Assembly: GCF_005080685.1 (NCBI RefSeq)
Contig: NZ_CP039371.1
Span: 682,001-746,000, forward strand
Length of the DNA: 64,000 nt
Direction: 5' to 3'
From: Pseudomonas putida
GTDB taxonomy: Bacteria > Pseudomonadota > Gammaproteobacteria > Pseudomonadales > Pseudomonadaceae
Part shown: positions 1 through 9,527 of the stretch, in pieces
Layout: every line of letters begins with the position of its first letter
Numbering within the stretch: the stretch's first letter is position 1
Made by a program: the position numbers and the translations under genes
Notes under the pieces: generated by a model
What the model was told of the DNA's origin: nothing
Seen by the model: the letters and a program-made list of their open reading frames with translations, nothing else
Databases searched by the model: none

Positions 1-175
1 GGCCCAGGGCGCCGCTGCCGGCGAGCACTGCGACGGTGAACAGCAACACGGTACCGGGCACGATGATGCCGGCGATGGCCAGGCATTCCACGCAGGCCAC
101 CACGAAAATCGCCAGGCCAAGCCACTCGGGGTTGGCGCCGAGCCAGTCGGTCAGGCTGTCGAGCCATTGGCCCAT
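1..175 (-). CDS. DedA-family membrane protein, N-terminal part (possibly DedA/PAP2 fusion)
   Basis: The reading frame starts at the ATG at 173-175 on the minus strand and runs off the left edge, so only about 58 residues are visible. The protein begins MGQWLDSLTDWLGANPEW and continues with a hydrophobic stretch holding the motif ECLAIAGIIVPGT, typical of the first segment of DedA-type membrane proteins. In Pseudomonas such an N-terminus often belongs to a fused DedA plus PAP2-phosphatase protein, but the part that would show this lies outside the window. It begins 3 bases after the stop of the glycosylase gene, so the two are probably co-transcribed. DedA proteins are inner-membrane proteins linked to lipid-carrier transport and membrane homeostasis. 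Confidence 0.7.
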   Translation of the reverse strand, partial: MGQWLDSLTDWLGANPEWLGLAIFVVACVECLAIAGIIVPGTVLLFTVAVLAGSGALG

Positions 176-178
176 GGT

Positions 179-871
179 TCAGCTTCCTTGTTCGAGAATG
201 AAGAAGTCGCGCCCTTCGACTTGCCCCCGACGCAGCGGGTTCCGCGTGCAGAACCGGGCGAATTCGGCATCGACGAAGCGATAGGGCAGGTGTTCGTCGC
301 GGCCATGGGGGATGCCCAGGCGCGTGGTCTGGATCACCCGCGGCACGTCGATGGCGCAGTCCTCGACGTACAGGCGGTCGGGGTCGAAGCGCTGGGCGTC
401 CCACTGCGGCACTTTCAGGCCCAGGGCACGGCATAGCAGGGTCTGGCCGGCGCACAGGCGTTCGGCTGGGCGCAGGTTGCCGCTGGCGTCCGGGTTGTTC
501 AACTGCATCTGTGCCAGGCTGTTGGCGTCGGAGATGGCATCGACCCAAGGGTAGGCGGACTTGATCAGCACCGCGTTGCCCGGGCCGTGGGCGCTGAAGT
601 TGAGCGAATCGCCGCCGCGGGCGTAGTACATGTAGATGTGCCCACCCTCGAGGAACAGCGCCTTGCGCTTTTCGGTGTAGCCCAGCGAGGCATGGCTGCC
701 TTTGTCGGTAAGGTAGTAGGCCTCGGTCTCGATGATGCGTGCGGCCAGCCACAGGTCGCCGTGGCGGTGGCGGATGACCTTTCCCAGCAGGGCCTGGGCC
801 AGGGTCTGGGCGTCGCGGTCGAAGAAACTGTCGGGCAGGACGCGGGCAGGGCAGGGGCTAAGGGCTGGCAT
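179..871 (-). CDS. DNA-3-methyladenine glycosylase (AAG/MPG family)
   Basis: This 230-residue protein matches the alkyladenine glycosylase (MPG/AAG) family, which removes 3-methyladenine and related damaged bases in base excision repair. Visible landmarks are ARIIETEAYYLTDKGSHAS near the N-terminus, a conserved active-site stretch in this family, then YMYYARGGDSLNFSA and a C-terminal region with RNPLRRGQVEG. The ATG at 871 (protein start MPALSPCPARVLPDSFFDRD) is preferred over upstream starts because the extra residues would be encoded by the repeat-rich spacer. It is followed after 3 bases by the DedA gene. The upstream side is divergent from proA, across a long inverted repeat. Confidence 0.88.
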   Translation of the reverse strand: MPALSPCPARVLPDSFFDRDAQTLAQALLGKVIRHRHGDLWLAARIIETEAYYLTDKGSHASLGYTEKRKALFLEGGHIYMYYARGGDSLNFSAHGPGNAVLIKSAYPWVDAISDANSLAQMQLNNPDASGNLRPAERLCAGQTLLCRALGLKVPQWDAQRFDPDRLYVEDCAIDVPRVIQTTRLGIPHGRDEHLPYRFVDAEFARFCTRNPLRRGQVEGRDFFILEQGS

Positions 872-953
872 GCTGGCGGTTCGTGGCGATAAAGCCGGGG
901 ATGATAGCAATGATTGGCTTAATCGAGGCTGAACGGTCGGGGTGGGACAATGG

Positions 954-1263
954 TTTCTGTATGTTTCGGTTTGGGGGGTGCGCTTGAGATTTGTAGCGGC
1001 GCAGATATCGAGCGCCGCCCGCGCGGCGCATCGCGACGCAAGGCCGCTCCCACATTTGTTTCGGGCCAATTATGTCTGGTAGGCCATGGTTGCTCGCCTT
1101 TGGGGGCACCGCGGAATATCGTGGTGCTCCCTGCGCCAACACCAATATCGCGCCGGGCCCACCAGGCTGACAACCATGGCCTACCAGACATAATTGGCCC
1201 GAAACAGATGTGGGAGCGGCCTTGCGGCGCTCGATCTTCAATGCGCTGCAAATCCCAAACCGA
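954..1263. repeat. Long inverted repeat in the mpg/proA divergent gap (REP-like)
   Basis: The 487-base gap between the glycosylase gene and proA is dominated by a large palindrome. The arms at about 1040-1092 and 1171-1223 match over 53 bases with one difference; they run from AAGGCCGCTCCCACAT to GGTAGGCCATGGTTG. Weaker outer arms (GGTTTGGG and GATTTG(T/C)AGCG) extend it to about 300 bases, with a centre of about 78 bases. The outer core AAGGCCGCTCCCACA is a variant of the REP core seen three more times in this window, but these arms are longer and include unique sequence. Confidence 0.85.
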
Positions 1264-1289
1264 GCCCATCATTTTCTACCATCCGCCAC

Positions 1290-1359
1290 CCGCCGCTGGG
1301 CGTATACCTGCGCGACAGTTATAATCAGCCGATTTCCCCTTTGCCAAGACACCGCACCC
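1290..1359 (+). promoter_or_regulatory. proA promoter, -10 box TATAAT
   Basis: A perfect TATAAT lies at 1320-1325, 34 bases ahead of the proA start. No good -35 hexamer is seen at the expected spacing, so only the -10 element is supported. Confidence 0.4.
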
Positions 1360-2631
1360 ATGACCGAGTCCGTTCTTGACTACATGACCCGCCTGGGTCG
1401 CGCCGCTCGCCAGGCCTCCCGGGTGATCGCCCGAGCCAGCACCGCGCAGAAGAACCGCGCCCTGCAGGCCGCCGCCGATGCGCTGGACGCCGCACGCGCC
1501 GAGCTGGCCGCAGCCAACGAACTGGACCTGGCCGCAGGCCGCGCCAACGGCCTGGAGCCTGCGCTGCTCGACCGCCTGGCCCTGACGCCTGCGCGCATCG
1601 ACGGCATGATCACCGGCTTGCGCCAGGTGGCCAGCCTGCCAGACCCGGTCGGTGCCATCCGCGACATGAGCTACCGTCCATCGGGCATTCAGGTCGGCAA
1701 GATGCGCGTGCCACTGGGCGTGATCGGCATCATCTACGAATCGCGTCCCAACGTGACCATCGACGCCGCCAGCCTGTGCCTGAAGTCCGGCAATGCCACC
1801 ATCCTGCGTGGCGGCTCCGAGGCCATCCACTCCAACCGTGCCATCGCCACCTGCATCCAGCGTGGCCTGGCCGAGGCCGGCCTGCCGGCGGCGGTGGTGC
1901 AGGTGGTCGAGACCACCGACCGCGAAGCCGTGGGCGCGCTCATCAGCATGCCCGAGTTCGTCGACGTCATCGTGCCGCGCGGCGGCCGTGGCCTGATCGA
2001 GCGCATCAGCCGCGATGCCCGCGTGCCGGTGATCAAGCACCTCGACGGCATCTGCCATGTCTATGTCGCCGCACACGCCGACCTGGACAAGGCCTGGGCG
2101 GTGGCCTTCAACGCCAAGACCTATCGCTACGGCATTTGCGGCGCCATGGAAACCTTGCTGATCGACCAGCGCGTGGCCGCCGACTTCCTGCCGGAAATGG
2201 CCCGCCGCTTCCAGGAGAAGGGTGTCGAACTGCGCGGTTGCGAACGTACCCAGGCAATCATCGAGGCCAAGCCGGCCAGCGAAGACGACTGGCATACCGA
2301 GTACCTGGACGCGATCCTGTCGATCCGCGTCGTCGACGGCCTGGACCAGGCCATCGAGCACATCAACCACTATGGCTCGCACCACACCGACTCGATCATC
2401 ACCGAGCACCAGGTGCAGGCCCGCCAGTTCATGGCCGAGGTCGACTCGGCGTCGGTGATGCTCAACACCCCGACCTGCTTCGCCGACGGCTTCGAGTACG
2501 GCCTGGGCGCCGAGATCGGTATTTCCACCGACAAGCTGCACGCCCGTGGCCCGGTCGGGCTCGAAGGCCTGACCTGCGAAAAATACGTGGTGATCGGCGA
2601 TGGTCAACTGCGCGGCCAGGGGACTTGCTGA
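1360..2631 (+). CDS. proA: Gamma-glutamyl phosphate reductase
   Basis: This 423-residue protein is ProA, which reduces gamma-glutamyl phosphate to glutamate semialdehyde with NADPH in proline synthesis. It belongs to the aldehyde-dehydrogenase superfamily. The catalytic-cysteine region reads [13 protein letters not shown], and typical ProA stretches include [17 protein letters not shown] and [12 protein letters not shown]. Length and start ([13 protein letters not shown]) fit the family; the ATG at 1360 follows a TATAAT box. nadD follows after a 1-base gap, so the two are likely co-transcribed. Confidence 0.97.
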   Translation: MTESVLDYMTRLGRAARQASRVIARASTAQKNRALQAAADALDAARAELAAANELDLAAGRANGLEPALLDRLALTPARIDGMITGLRQVASLPDPVGAIRDMSYRPSGIQVGKMRVPLGVIGIIYESRPNVTIDAASLCLKSGNATILRGGSEAIHSNRAIATCIQRGLAEAGLPAAVVQVVETTDREAVGALISMPEFVDVIVPRGGRGLIERISRDARVPVIKHLDGICHVYVAAHADLDKAWAVAFNAKTYRYGICGAMETLLIDQRVAADFLPEMARRFQEKGVELRGCERTQAIIEAKPASEDDWHTEYLDAILSIRVVDGLDQAIEHINHYGSHHTDSIITEHQVQARQFMAEVDSASVMLNTPTCFADGFEYGLGAEIGISTDKLHARGPVGLEGLTCEKYVVIGDGQLRGQGTC

Positions 2632-2632
2632 G

Positions 2633-3292
2633 TTGAGCAAGGCCCCGGCAGCCCGGCGTATCGGCATTCTTGGCGGCACCTTCGACCCCGTGCACATCGG
2701 TCACCTGCGCAGCGCGCTGGAGGTGGCCGAGTTCATGCAGATGGACGAACTGCGCCTGTTGCCCAACGCCCGCCCGCCACACCGCGATACGCCGCAGGTG
2801 GCCGCGAACGACCGCCTGGCCATGGTGCGCAGCGCGGTGCAGGGCGTCGAACGCCTGAGCGTGGATGCCCGCGAGCTGGCTCGCGACAAGCCGTCGTACA
2901 CCATCGATACCCTCGAGTCGCTGCGTGCCGAGCTGCATGCCGACGATCAGTTGTTCCTGGTGCTGGGCTGGGACGCGTTTTGCGGCCTGCCGGGCTGGCA
3001 CCGCTGGGAAGAACTGCTGCAACACTGTCACATCCTGGTGCTGCAACGCCCGGATGCCGACGTTGAACCCCCAGACGAGCTGCGCAACCTTCTGGCTGCG
3101 CGCTCGGTGAGCGACCCCACCGCCATGTCCGGCCCGGCGGGGCATATTTCGTTCGTCTGGCAGACCCCGCTCGCGGTGTCCGCCACGCAGATCCGACAGC
3201 TGCTGGCCAGCGGCAAATCGGTGAGGTTCCTGGTGCCGGACGCCGTACTGGCCTATATCGAGGCGCACGAACTGTATCGTGTGCCTAACTGA
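2633..3292 (+). CDS. nadD: Nicotinate-mononucleotide adenylyltransferase
   Basis: NadD joins nicotinate mononucleotide to ATP to make deamido-NAD. The 219-residue protein opens with [17 protein letters not shown], the nucleotidyltransferase signature with the HIGH-like motif, and has the C-terminal [12 protein letters not shown] that matches the family ISSTxIR motif. A TTG start at 2633 is chosen: AGGGGA at 2618-2623 sits 9 bases ahead, while the alternative ATG at 2600 overlaps proA by 32 bases and has a weak ribosome site. It leads a run continuing into rsfS and rlmH. Confidence 0.95.
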   Translation: MSKAPAARRIGILGGTFDPVHIGHLRSALEVAEFMQMDELRLLPNARPPHRDTPQVAANDRLAMVRSAVQGVERLSVDARELARDKPSYTIDTLESLRAELHADDQLFLVLGWDAFCGLPGWHRWEELLQHCHILVLQRPDADVEPPDELRNLLAARSVSDPTAMSGPAGHISFVWQTPLAVSATQIRQLLASGKSVRFLVPDAVLAYIEAHELYRVPN

Positions 3293-3335
3293 CGGTGCCC
3301 CACGGCGCCTCATCCAACGAGTTGAAGAGTTTTTT

Positions 3336-3755
3336 ATGAGCAAGCAGAAAATCAATGGCGAAAAGCTGGTCGAGCTGACCAAGGCCGCGCTGGAAGACGT
3401 CAAGGCCCAGGACATCCAGGTCATCGACGTGCGTGAAAAGCACAGCCTGACCGACTACATGATCATTGCCACCGGTACCTCCAACCGCCAGATCAACGCG
3501 ATGCTGGAGAAGGTCCGCGAGGCCGTGAAAAAAGAGGGTGCACAGCCCCTGGGCGAAGAAGGCAAGGGCGACAGCGACTGGGTGCTGCTGGACCTGAACG
3601 ACGTCATCGTGCACATGATGACCGCCGCCGCTCGCCAGTTCTACGACCTGGAGCGCCTGTGGCTGGGTGCCGAGCAAAGCCGTGCTGCCGATGGCAAGCA
3701 CCACAGCCCGGAGAACAGCCACGACTACTCCGACAAGCTCAAGGACCGGGAATAA
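3336..3755 (+). CDS. rsfS: Ribosomal silencing factor RsfS
   Basis: A 139-residue protein of the RsfS/Iojap family. It binds ribosomal protein L14 and blocks joining of the subunits when nutrients are short. Family stretches include DIQVIDVREKHSLTDYMIIATG, GDSDWVLLDLNDVIVHMM and ARQFYDLERLW. It sits between nadD and rlmH, the usual order in gammaproteobacteria, with gaps of 43 and 9 bases, so the three genes probably share a transcript. The C-terminal tail after the family core is charged and probably disordered. Confidence 0.95.
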   Translation: MSKQKINGEKLVELTKAALEDVKAQDIQVIDVREKHSLTDYMIIATGTSNRQINAMLEKVREAVKKEGAQPLGEEGKGDSDWVLLDLNDVIVHMMTAAARQFYDLERLWLGAEQSRAADGKHHSPENSHDYSDKLKDRE

Positions 3756-3764
3756 GGACACGCC

Positions 3765-4232
3765 GTGCGTCTGCGCCTGATCGCGGTCGGCTCGCGCATG
3801 CCCAAGTGGGTCGAGGACGGTTGGCATGAATATGCCAAGCGCCTGCCCCAGGAGCTGTCGCTGGAGCTGGTGGAAATCCCGCTGAACACCCGAGGCAAGA
3901 ATGCCGACGTCGCCCGCCTGATTCGTCAGGAGGGCGAGGCCATGCTGAGCAAGGTCCAGCCAGGGGAACGCATCGTCACCCTCGAGGTCCATGGCAAGCC
4001 CTGGAGTACCGAGCAGCTGGCGACCGAACTGGATCGCTGGCGCCTGGATGCGCGCACGGTCAACCTGATGGTGGGCGGTCCGGAAGGGCTGGCGCCGGAG
4101 GTCTGCGCACGCGCCGAGCAACGCTGGTCGCTGTCGCCACTGACCCTGCCGCACCCGTTGGTAAGGATACTCATCGGCGAGCAGATCTACCGCGCCTGGA
4201 CCGTGTTGTCCGGGCATCCTTACCACAAATGA
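3765..4232 (+). CDS. rlmH: 23S rRNA pseudouridine-1915 N3-methyltransferase
   Basis: RlmH methylates pseudouridine 1915 in helix 69 of 23S rRNA using S-adenosylmethionine. The protein is 155 residues, exactly the usual length. It has the SPOUT-fold landmarks [15 protein letters not shown] and the C-terminal [18 protein letters not shown]. The start is GTG at 3765, nine bases after the rsfS stop. The mrdA gene follows 16 bases later, so transcription may run on into the cell-shape operon. Confidence 0.96.
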   Translation: MRLRLIAVGSRMPKWVEDGWHEYAKRLPQELSLELVEIPLNTRGKNADVARLIRQEGEAMLSKVQPGERIVTLEVHGKPWSTEQLATELDRWRLDARTVNLMVGGPEGLAPEVCARAEQRWSLSPLTLPHPLVRILIGEQIYRAWTVLSGHPYHK

Positions 4233-4248
4233 GCCTGTAAGCCGTCCG

Positions 4249-6138
4249 ATGTCGCAGCCGATCCGTCTCAAGGACCACGAGAAAGACGCCCGCCTGGTGC
4301 GCAACCGCGTCGTGGTCGGCGCAGTGGCGGTCATGCTGCTCATCTGCGTGCTCATCGCCCGCCTGTACTACCTGCAGATCATCCAGTACGACTATCACTC
4401 GACGCTGTCGGAAAACAACCGGGTGCATGTGCAGCCGATCCCACCGACCCGCGGGCTGATCTTCGACCGCAATGGGGTGATCATCGCCGACAACCGGCCC
4501 AGCTTCAGCTTGTCGATGACCCGCGAACGTGCGGGTAACTGGCAGCAAGTACTGGATACCATCGTCGAAGTGCTGGAGTTGACCGACGATGACCGCGCCC
4601 TGTTCGAGAAGCGCATGAAGCAGGGGCGCCGGCCGTTCGAGCCGGTGCCGATCCTGTTCGAGCTCAACGAAGAACAGATCGCCCGGGTGGCGGTCAACCA
4701 GTTCCGCCTGCCGGGCGTCGAGGTGGTGGCGCAGTTGGTCCGGCATTACCCGCAGGGGGCGCATTTCGCTCACTCGGTGGGCTATGTCGGGCGGATCAAC
4801 GAGAAGGAACTGAAAACCCTCGATCCGGTGAACTACAGCGGCACCCACCACATCGGCAAGACCGGCATCGAGCGCTTCTACGAGCCTGAGCTGCACGGCC
4901 AGGTGGGCTACGAGGAAGTCGAGACCAACGCCCGCGGCCGCGTGCTGCGGGTGCTCAAGCGCACCGACCCGAAGCCTGGCAAGGACATCGTGCTGAGCCT
5001 CGACATCAAGCTGCAGGAAGCCGCCGAGGCCGCCCTGGGTGGGCGCCGTGGCGCAGTGGTGGCACTCGACCCGCGCACCGGTGAGGTGCTGGCGATGGTC
5101 AGCCAGCCGAGCTTCGACCCCAACCTGTTCGTCACCGGCATCAGTTTCAAGGCCTATGCCGAGTTGCGCGATTCGATCGACCGGCCCCTGTTCAACCGCG
5201 TGCTGCGCGGCCTGTATCCGCCAGGTTCGACCATCAAGCCGGCGGTGGCCATCGCCGGTCTGGACAGCGGCGTGGTCAATGCCAGCAGCCGGGTGTTCGA
5301 CCCGGGCTACTACCAGTTGCCCAACTACGACCACAAGTACCGCAACTGGAACCGCACCGGTGACGGCTGGGTCGACCTGGACACGGCGATCATGCGCTCC
5401 AACGACACCTACTTCTACGACCTTGCGCACAAGATGGGCATCGACCGGTTGTCCAGCTACATGAACAAGTTCGGCATCGGCCAGAAGGTGTCCCTCGACA
5501 TGTTCGAGGAGTCCGCCGGCCTCATGCCATCGCGCGAGTGGAAGCGCGCCACGCGGCGCCAGGCCTGGTTCCCGGGTGAAACGCTGATTCTCGGCATCGG
5601 CCAGGGCTACATGCAGGCCACGCCTTTGCAGTTGGCCCAGGCCACCGCGTTGATCGCCAACAAGGGCGTGTGGAACCGCCCGCACCTGGCCAAGACCATC
5701 GAAGGCCAGCCGCCGGTGGACGAGAATCCGATGGACAATATCGTCCTGCGCGACAAGTCCGATTGGGCCAAGGTGACCCATGGCATGGAGCAGGTGATGC
5801 ACAACGCCCGGGGTACCGCGCGCAAGGCCGCAGCCGGTGCCCAGTACCGCATCGCCGGCAAGAGCGGCACCGCCCAGGTGGTGGCGATCAAGCAGGGCGA
5901 GAAGTACGACCGCAACAAACTCCAGGAGCGCCACCGCGACCACGCCTTGTTCGTGGCCTTCGCCCCGGCCGACGATCCGAAGATCGTGGTCTCGGTGATG
6001 GTCGAGAACGGCGAGTCCGGCTCGGGTGTCGCCGCCCCCGTGGTACGTCAGGTCATGGACGCCTGGCTGCTCGATGAAAGTGGCCATCTCAAGCCCGAGT
6101 TCGCGCCCGCCACCGTCGCCCAGGAAACGGCCCCGTGA
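4249..6138 (+). CDS. mrdA: Penicillin-binding protein 2, elongasome transpeptidase
   Basis: PBP2 crosslinks peptidoglycan during rod-shape elongation and works with RodA. The 629-residue protein has one N-terminal membrane segment (about 22-44), a dimerisation region beginning near IPPTRGLIFDRNG, and a transpeptidase domain. The active-site motifs are intact: S327-T-I-K330, S384-N-D386 and K538-S-G-T541. The stop codon overlaps the GTG start of rodA by 4 bases (GTGA), indicating translational coupling. Length and motif order are ordinary for the family. Confidence 0.97.
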   Translation: MSQPIRLKDHEKDARLVRNRVVVGAVAVMLLICVLIARLYYLQIIQYDYHSTLSENNRVHVQPIPPTRGLIFDRNGVIIADNRPSFSLSMTRERAGNWQQVLDTIVEVLELTDDDRALFEKRMKQGRRPFEPVPILFELNEEQIARVAVNQFRLPGVEVVAQLVRHYPQGAHFAHSVGYVGRINEKELKTLDPVNYSGTHHIGKTGIERFYEPELHGQVGYEEVETNARGRVLRVLKRTDPKPGKDIVLSLDIKLQEAAEAALGGRRGAVVALDPRTGEVLAMVSQPSFDPNLFVTGISFKAYAELRDSIDRPLFNRVLRGLYPPGSTIKPAVAIAGLDSGVVNASSRVFDPGYYQLPNYDHKYRNWNRTGDGWVDLDTAIMRSNDTYFYDLAHKMGIDRLSSYMNKFGIGQKVSLDMFEESAGLMPSREWKRATRRQAWFPGETLILGIGQGYMQATPLQLAQATALIANKGVWNRPHLAKTIEGQPPVDENPMDNIVLRDKSDWAKVTHGMEQVMHNARGTARKAAAGAQYRIAGKSGTAQVVAIKQGEKYDRNKLQERHRDHALFVAFAPADDPKIVVSVMVENGESGSGVAAPVVRQVMDAWLLDESGHLKPEFAPATVAQETAP

Positions 6139-7280
6139 AGAACAATTTCGATCGCATGCTCTCCAGCGAGGACGTGATGCGTCGACGCGCCAGCTTCCTG
6201 CAGCGCATCCACGTCGACGGCCCCTTGCTGATCATTCTCCTGACCCTCGCCGCCGGCAGCCTGTTCGTGCTGTATTCGGCCAGCGGCAAGGACTGGGACC
6301 TGCTGCTCAAGCAGGCCAGTTCGTTCGGCATCGGCCTGGTGTCGATGTTCGTCATCGCCCAGCTCGAGCCGCGTTTCATGGCCCGCTGGGTGCCCCTGGC
6401 GTACCTGGCGGGCGTGTGCCTGCTGGTGGTGGTGGACGTGATGGGTCACAACGCCATGGGCGCCACGCGCTGGATCAACATCCCCGGGGTGATCCGCTTC
6501 CAGCCCTCGGAGTTCATGAAGATCATCATGCCGGCGACCATCGCCTGGTACCTGTCCAAGCGCACCCTGCCGCCGCATCTCAAGCATGTGGCGATCAGCC
6601 TGGTGCTGATCGGTGTGCCGTTCATTCTCATCGTGCGCCAGCCCGACCTTGGCACCGCACTGCTGATCCTCGCGTCCGGGGCGTTCGTGCTGTTCATGGG
6701 CGGCTTGCGCTGGCGCTGGATCCTCAGCGTGCTGGCGGCGGCCGTGCCGGTGGCGGTGGCGATGTGGTTCTTCGTCATGCACGACTACCAGAAGCAACGG
6801 GTACTGACCTTCCTCGACCCGGAAAGCGACCCGTTGGGCACCGGCTGGAACATCATCCAGTCCAAGGCGGCGATCGGCTCCGGCGGGGTGTTCGGCAAGG
6901 GTTGGCTGCTGGGCACCCAGTCGCACCTGGACTTTTTGCCCGAAAGCCATACCGACTTCATCATCGCCGTGCTCGGCGAGGAGTTCGGCCTGGTCGGTAT
7001 CTGCCTGCTGCTGATCGTCTACCTGCTGCTGATCGGGCGTGGGCTGATGATCACCGCGCAGGCCCAGACCCTATTCGGCAAGCTGCTTGCGGGCAGCCTG
7101 ACCATGACCTTCTTTGTATACGTGTTCGTCAATATCGGTATGGTCAGCGGCCTTCTGCCCGTGGTGGGCGTGCCGCTGCCCTTCATCAGCTATGGCGGAA
7201 CTTCGTTGGTGACGCTGCTGTCAGCGTTTGGCGTTCTGATGTCGATCCATACGCACCGCAAATGGATCGCGCAGGTTTGA
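6135..7280 (+). CDS. rodA: Rod-shape SEDS glycosyltransferase RodA
   Basis: RodA is the SEDS-family polymerase that builds glycan strands with PBP2. This 381-residue protein is strongly hydrophobic with about ten membrane segments. It carries family stretches such as QPSEFMKIIMPA, RQPDLGTALLILASG, FLPESHTDFIIAVLGEE and the C-terminal GVPLPFISYGGTS. The GTG start at 6135 overlaps the mrdA stop. mltB begins 17 bases downstream, keeping the usual mrdA-rodA-mltB-rlpA order. Confidence 0.96.
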   Translation: MKNNFDRMLSSEDVMRRRASFLQRIHVDGPLLIILLTLAAGSLFVLYSASGKDWDLLLKQASSFGIGLVSMFVIAQLEPRFMARWVPLAYLAGVCLLVVVDVMGHNAMGATRWINIPGVIRFQPSEFMKIIMPATIAWYLSKRTLPPHLKHVAISLVLIGVPFILIVRQPDLGTALLILASGAFVLFMGGLRWRWILSVLAAAVPVAVAMWFFVMHDYQKQRVLTFLDPESDPLGTGWNIIQSKAAIGSGGVFGKGWLLGTQSHLDFLPESHTDFIIAVLGEEFGLVGICLLLIVYLLLIGRGLMITAQAQTLFGKLLAGSLTMTFFVYVFVNIGMVSGLLPVVGVPLPFISYGGTSLVTLLSAFGVLMSIHTHRKWIAQV

Positions 7281-7297
7281 ATAAGGTGAAGAATTTC

Positions 7298-8308
7298 ATG
7301 CAAGCAGTGCGTAACTGGGCTGCCCGTTGTGCGCCGTGGATCGGTGCGGTGGGCCTGTTCGGCGCTGTCCAGCAGGCGCAGGCCGGCGACTACGATGGCT
7401 CGCCGCAGGTGGCCGAATTCGTCGGCGAGATGACGCGCGACTATGGTTTTGCCGGCGAGCAACTGATGGGCGTGTTCCGCGAGGTGCAGCGCAAACAGTC
7501 GATTCTCGACGCCATTTCACGCCCGGCCGAGCGGGTCAAGCCGTGGAAGGAATACCGGCCGATGTTCATCACCGACGCGCGCATCGCCCGGGGTGTGGAC
7601 TTCTGGCGCCAGCACGAGGCCGCCTTGGCGCGTGCCGAGCAGGAGTACGGCGTGCCGGCCCAGGTGATCGTCGCGATCATCGGCGTGGAGACCTTCTTCG
7701 GCCGCAACACCGGCAACTATCGGGTGATCGATGCGCTGTCGACCCTGGGCTTCGATTACCCGCCGCGTGCCGAGTTCTTCCGCAAGGAGCTGCGCGAGTT
7801 CCTCCTGCTGGCCCGCGAAGAGCAGCTCGATCCGCTTACCCTGAAGGGTTCCTACGCCGGTGCCATGGGCCTGCCGCAGTTCATGCCGAGCAGTTTCCGC
7901 AACTACGCGGTGGACTTCGATGGCGACGGCCACATCAATATCTGGAACGATCCCGACGATGCCATTGGCAGCGTCGCGAGTTACTTCAAGCGCCACGGCT
8001 GGGTCGCCGGCGAGCCGGTGGTGAGCCGCGCGCTGGTGCTCGGCGAACGTGCCGACGAAGGCCTGACCACCGGCATCGAGCCGGCCAAGACCGTCGGGGA
8101 GTTGCGAGCGTTGGGCTGGTCGAGTCATGATGCGCTGCGCGATGATCTGCCGGTTACCGCCTTCCGCCTGGAGGGCGACAACGGCCCCGAGTACTGGATG
8201 GGCCTGAAGAACTTCTACGCGATCACTCGCTACAACCGCAGCGTGATGTACGCCATGGCGGTGCATCAGCTCTCGGAACAGCTGGTCCAAGCACGGGGCG
8301 TCAAGTAA
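7298..8308 (+). CDS. mltB: Membrane-bound lytic murein transglycosylase B
   Basis: MltB cleaves glycan strands to 1,6-anhydromuropeptides. The 336-residue protein has an N-terminal signal segment ending near QQAQAGDYDG, which lacks a lipobox cysteine and so suggests a periplasmic rather than lipid-anchored form. The catalytic glutamate lies in IIGVETFFGRNTGNY. The family motifs GSYAGAMGLPQFMPSSFR and VDFDGDGHINIW follow. The ATG at 7298 is chosen because AAGGTGA at 7283-7289 is well placed ahead of it. The last base of the stop codon is the first base of the rlpA start. Confidence 0.93.
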   Translation: MQAVRNWAARCAPWIGAVGLFGAVQQAQAGDYDGSPQVAEFVGEMTRDYGFAGEQLMGVFREVQRKQSILDAISRPAERVKPWKEYRPMFITDARIARGVDFWRQHEAALARAEQEYGVPAQVIVAIIGVETFFGRNTGNYRVIDALSTLGFDYPPRAEFFRKELREFLLLAREEQLDPLTLKGSYAGAMGLPQFMPSSFRNYAVDFDGDGHINIWNDPDDAIGSVASYFKRHGWVAGEPVVSRALVLGERADEGLTTGIEPAKTVGELRALGWSSHDALRDDLPVTAFRLEGDNGPEYWMGLKNFYAITRYNRSVMYAMAVHQLSEQLVQARGVK

Positions 8309-9309
8309 TGCGCGCAATCATCTCTGGCAATTCCTTCAAGCTGCTGACCTGCCTCGCCGTCGGCGTGTTGCTGGCCAGTTGCTCTTCCAGCCGCCCGACC
8401 CCGCAGCAAAGCGGCAATGTCGTGCGCGCCCAACCGGGCCTCGACATCAACCGTGCGCACAAGGACGGCGCGCCGTGGTGGGACGTGGATGTCAACAAGA
8501 TCCCCGACGCCACGCCGACCGTGCACACCGGAGCCTACAAGGCCAACCCGTACACCGTGCTGGGCAAGACCTACTATCCCTTGCAGCAGTCGAGCAACTA
8601 CCGCGCCGAGGGTACCGCGTCGTGGTACGGCACCAAGTTCCACGGGCAGAACACCGCCAATGGCGAGCTGTACGACCTGTACGGCATGAGCGCGGCGCAC
8701 AAGACCCTGCCGCTGCCGGCCTACGTGAAGGTGACCAACCTGGCCAACGGCCGCAGCGTGATCCTGCGGGTCAACGACCGTGGCCCGTTCTATTCCGACC
8801 GCATCATCGACCTGTCCTACGCCGCGGCGAAAAAACTCGGCTATGCCGAGATCGGCACCGCGCATGTGCGCGTCGAAGGCATCGACCCGCAGCAATGGTG
8901 GGCCCAGCGTGGCCAGCAGCCGCCGCTGGTGCTCAAGGAGCCGCAGGTGGCCCAGGCCCAGCCGGTCCCTGCCAGCACCGGTCGCGTCGAGCAATGGACG
9001 CCACCGGCGCAGCAGCATGCGGCACCGGTGGTGCCCGTGCAGGTCGGCGGCGGCAATGTGCCGGCTGCCAATGGCGGCAGCTTCCTGCAGGTGGGCGCCT
9101 TCGCCAACCCGGACGCCGCCGAGCTGTTGCGCTCGAAGCTGAGCACCATGGTCAGCGCGCCGGTGTTCATCAGCTCCATCGTGCGTAATCAGCAGACCCT
9201 GCACCGCGTGCGCCTGGGGCCGATCAACAGCCAGGGCGAGATCCAGCAGGCGCAGGACAGCATTCGCCTGGCGAACCTTGGGCAGGCCAAGCTGGTCACA
9301 GCCGACTGA
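8308..9309 (+). CDS. rlpA: Septal ring lytic transglycosylase RlpA, lipoprotein
   Basis: RlpA cuts glycan strands that lack stem peptides and acts at the division septum in Pseudomonas. The 333-residue protein has a lipoprotein signal ending in the lipobox LLASC. A double-psi beta-barrel domain (about 95-190) includes GTASWYGTKFHGQNTANGE and VRVNDRGPF-like sequence. A proline- and glutamine-rich linker leads to a C-terminal SPOR domain (about 255-330, starting FLQVGAFANP), which binds denuded septal glycan. It overlaps mltB by one base and ends the operon at the terminator at 9332-9358. Confidence 0.95.
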   Translation: MRAIISGNSFKLLTCLAVGVLLASCSSSRPTPQQSGNVVRAQPGLDINRAHKDGAPWWDVDVNKIPDATPTVHTGAYKANPYTVLGKTYYPLQQSSNYRAEGTASWYGTKFHGQNTANGELYDLYGMSAAHKTLPLPAYVKVTNLANGRSVILRVNDRGPFYSDRIIDLSYAAAKKLGYAEIGTAHVRVEGIDPQQWWAQRGQQPPLVLKEPQVAQAQPVPASTGRVEQWTPPAQQHAAPVVPVQVGGGNVPAANGGSFLQVGAFANPDAAELLRSKLSTMVSAPVFISSIVRNQQTLHRVRLGPINSQGEIQQAQDSIRLANLGQAKLVTAD

Positions 9310-9331
9310 CCGCGTCGCTTTCCTTGGGAAA

Positions 9332-9358
9332 AGACCGACAGCCAAGCTGTCGGTTTTG
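9332..9358 (+). terminator. Terminator after rlpA
   Basis: The stem ACCGACAGC / GCTGTCGGT with a CAA loop (9334-9354) is followed by a short T run. It ends the mrdA-rlpA operon ahead of dacA. Confidence 0.8.
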
Positions 9359-9527
9359 TCATGAATTGCAACGCCTGCCCATGTACAATGACCGCTTTTG
9401 CCCGCAGCGACATAACGCCGCATTTTCCGGGCGAAGCGGCCGTACAGCCGCAACACTAGACTGACTGGCGCTGGGCACATGACGTAGCCCAGGGAACATC
9501 AGACCATTAGCGATTTTCGAGAGACGG

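Noticed and set aside
1276..2697. Minus-strand frame of 473 codons opposite proA
   Set aside because: Compositional shadow rich in Gly, His, Val and Asp with no motif; proA on the other strand is certain.
4171..6087. Long minus-strand frame opposite mrdA (638 codons)
   Set aside because: It is the shadow of mrdA in GC-rich codon structure; no family motifs, and the plus-strand gene has all its active-site motifs.
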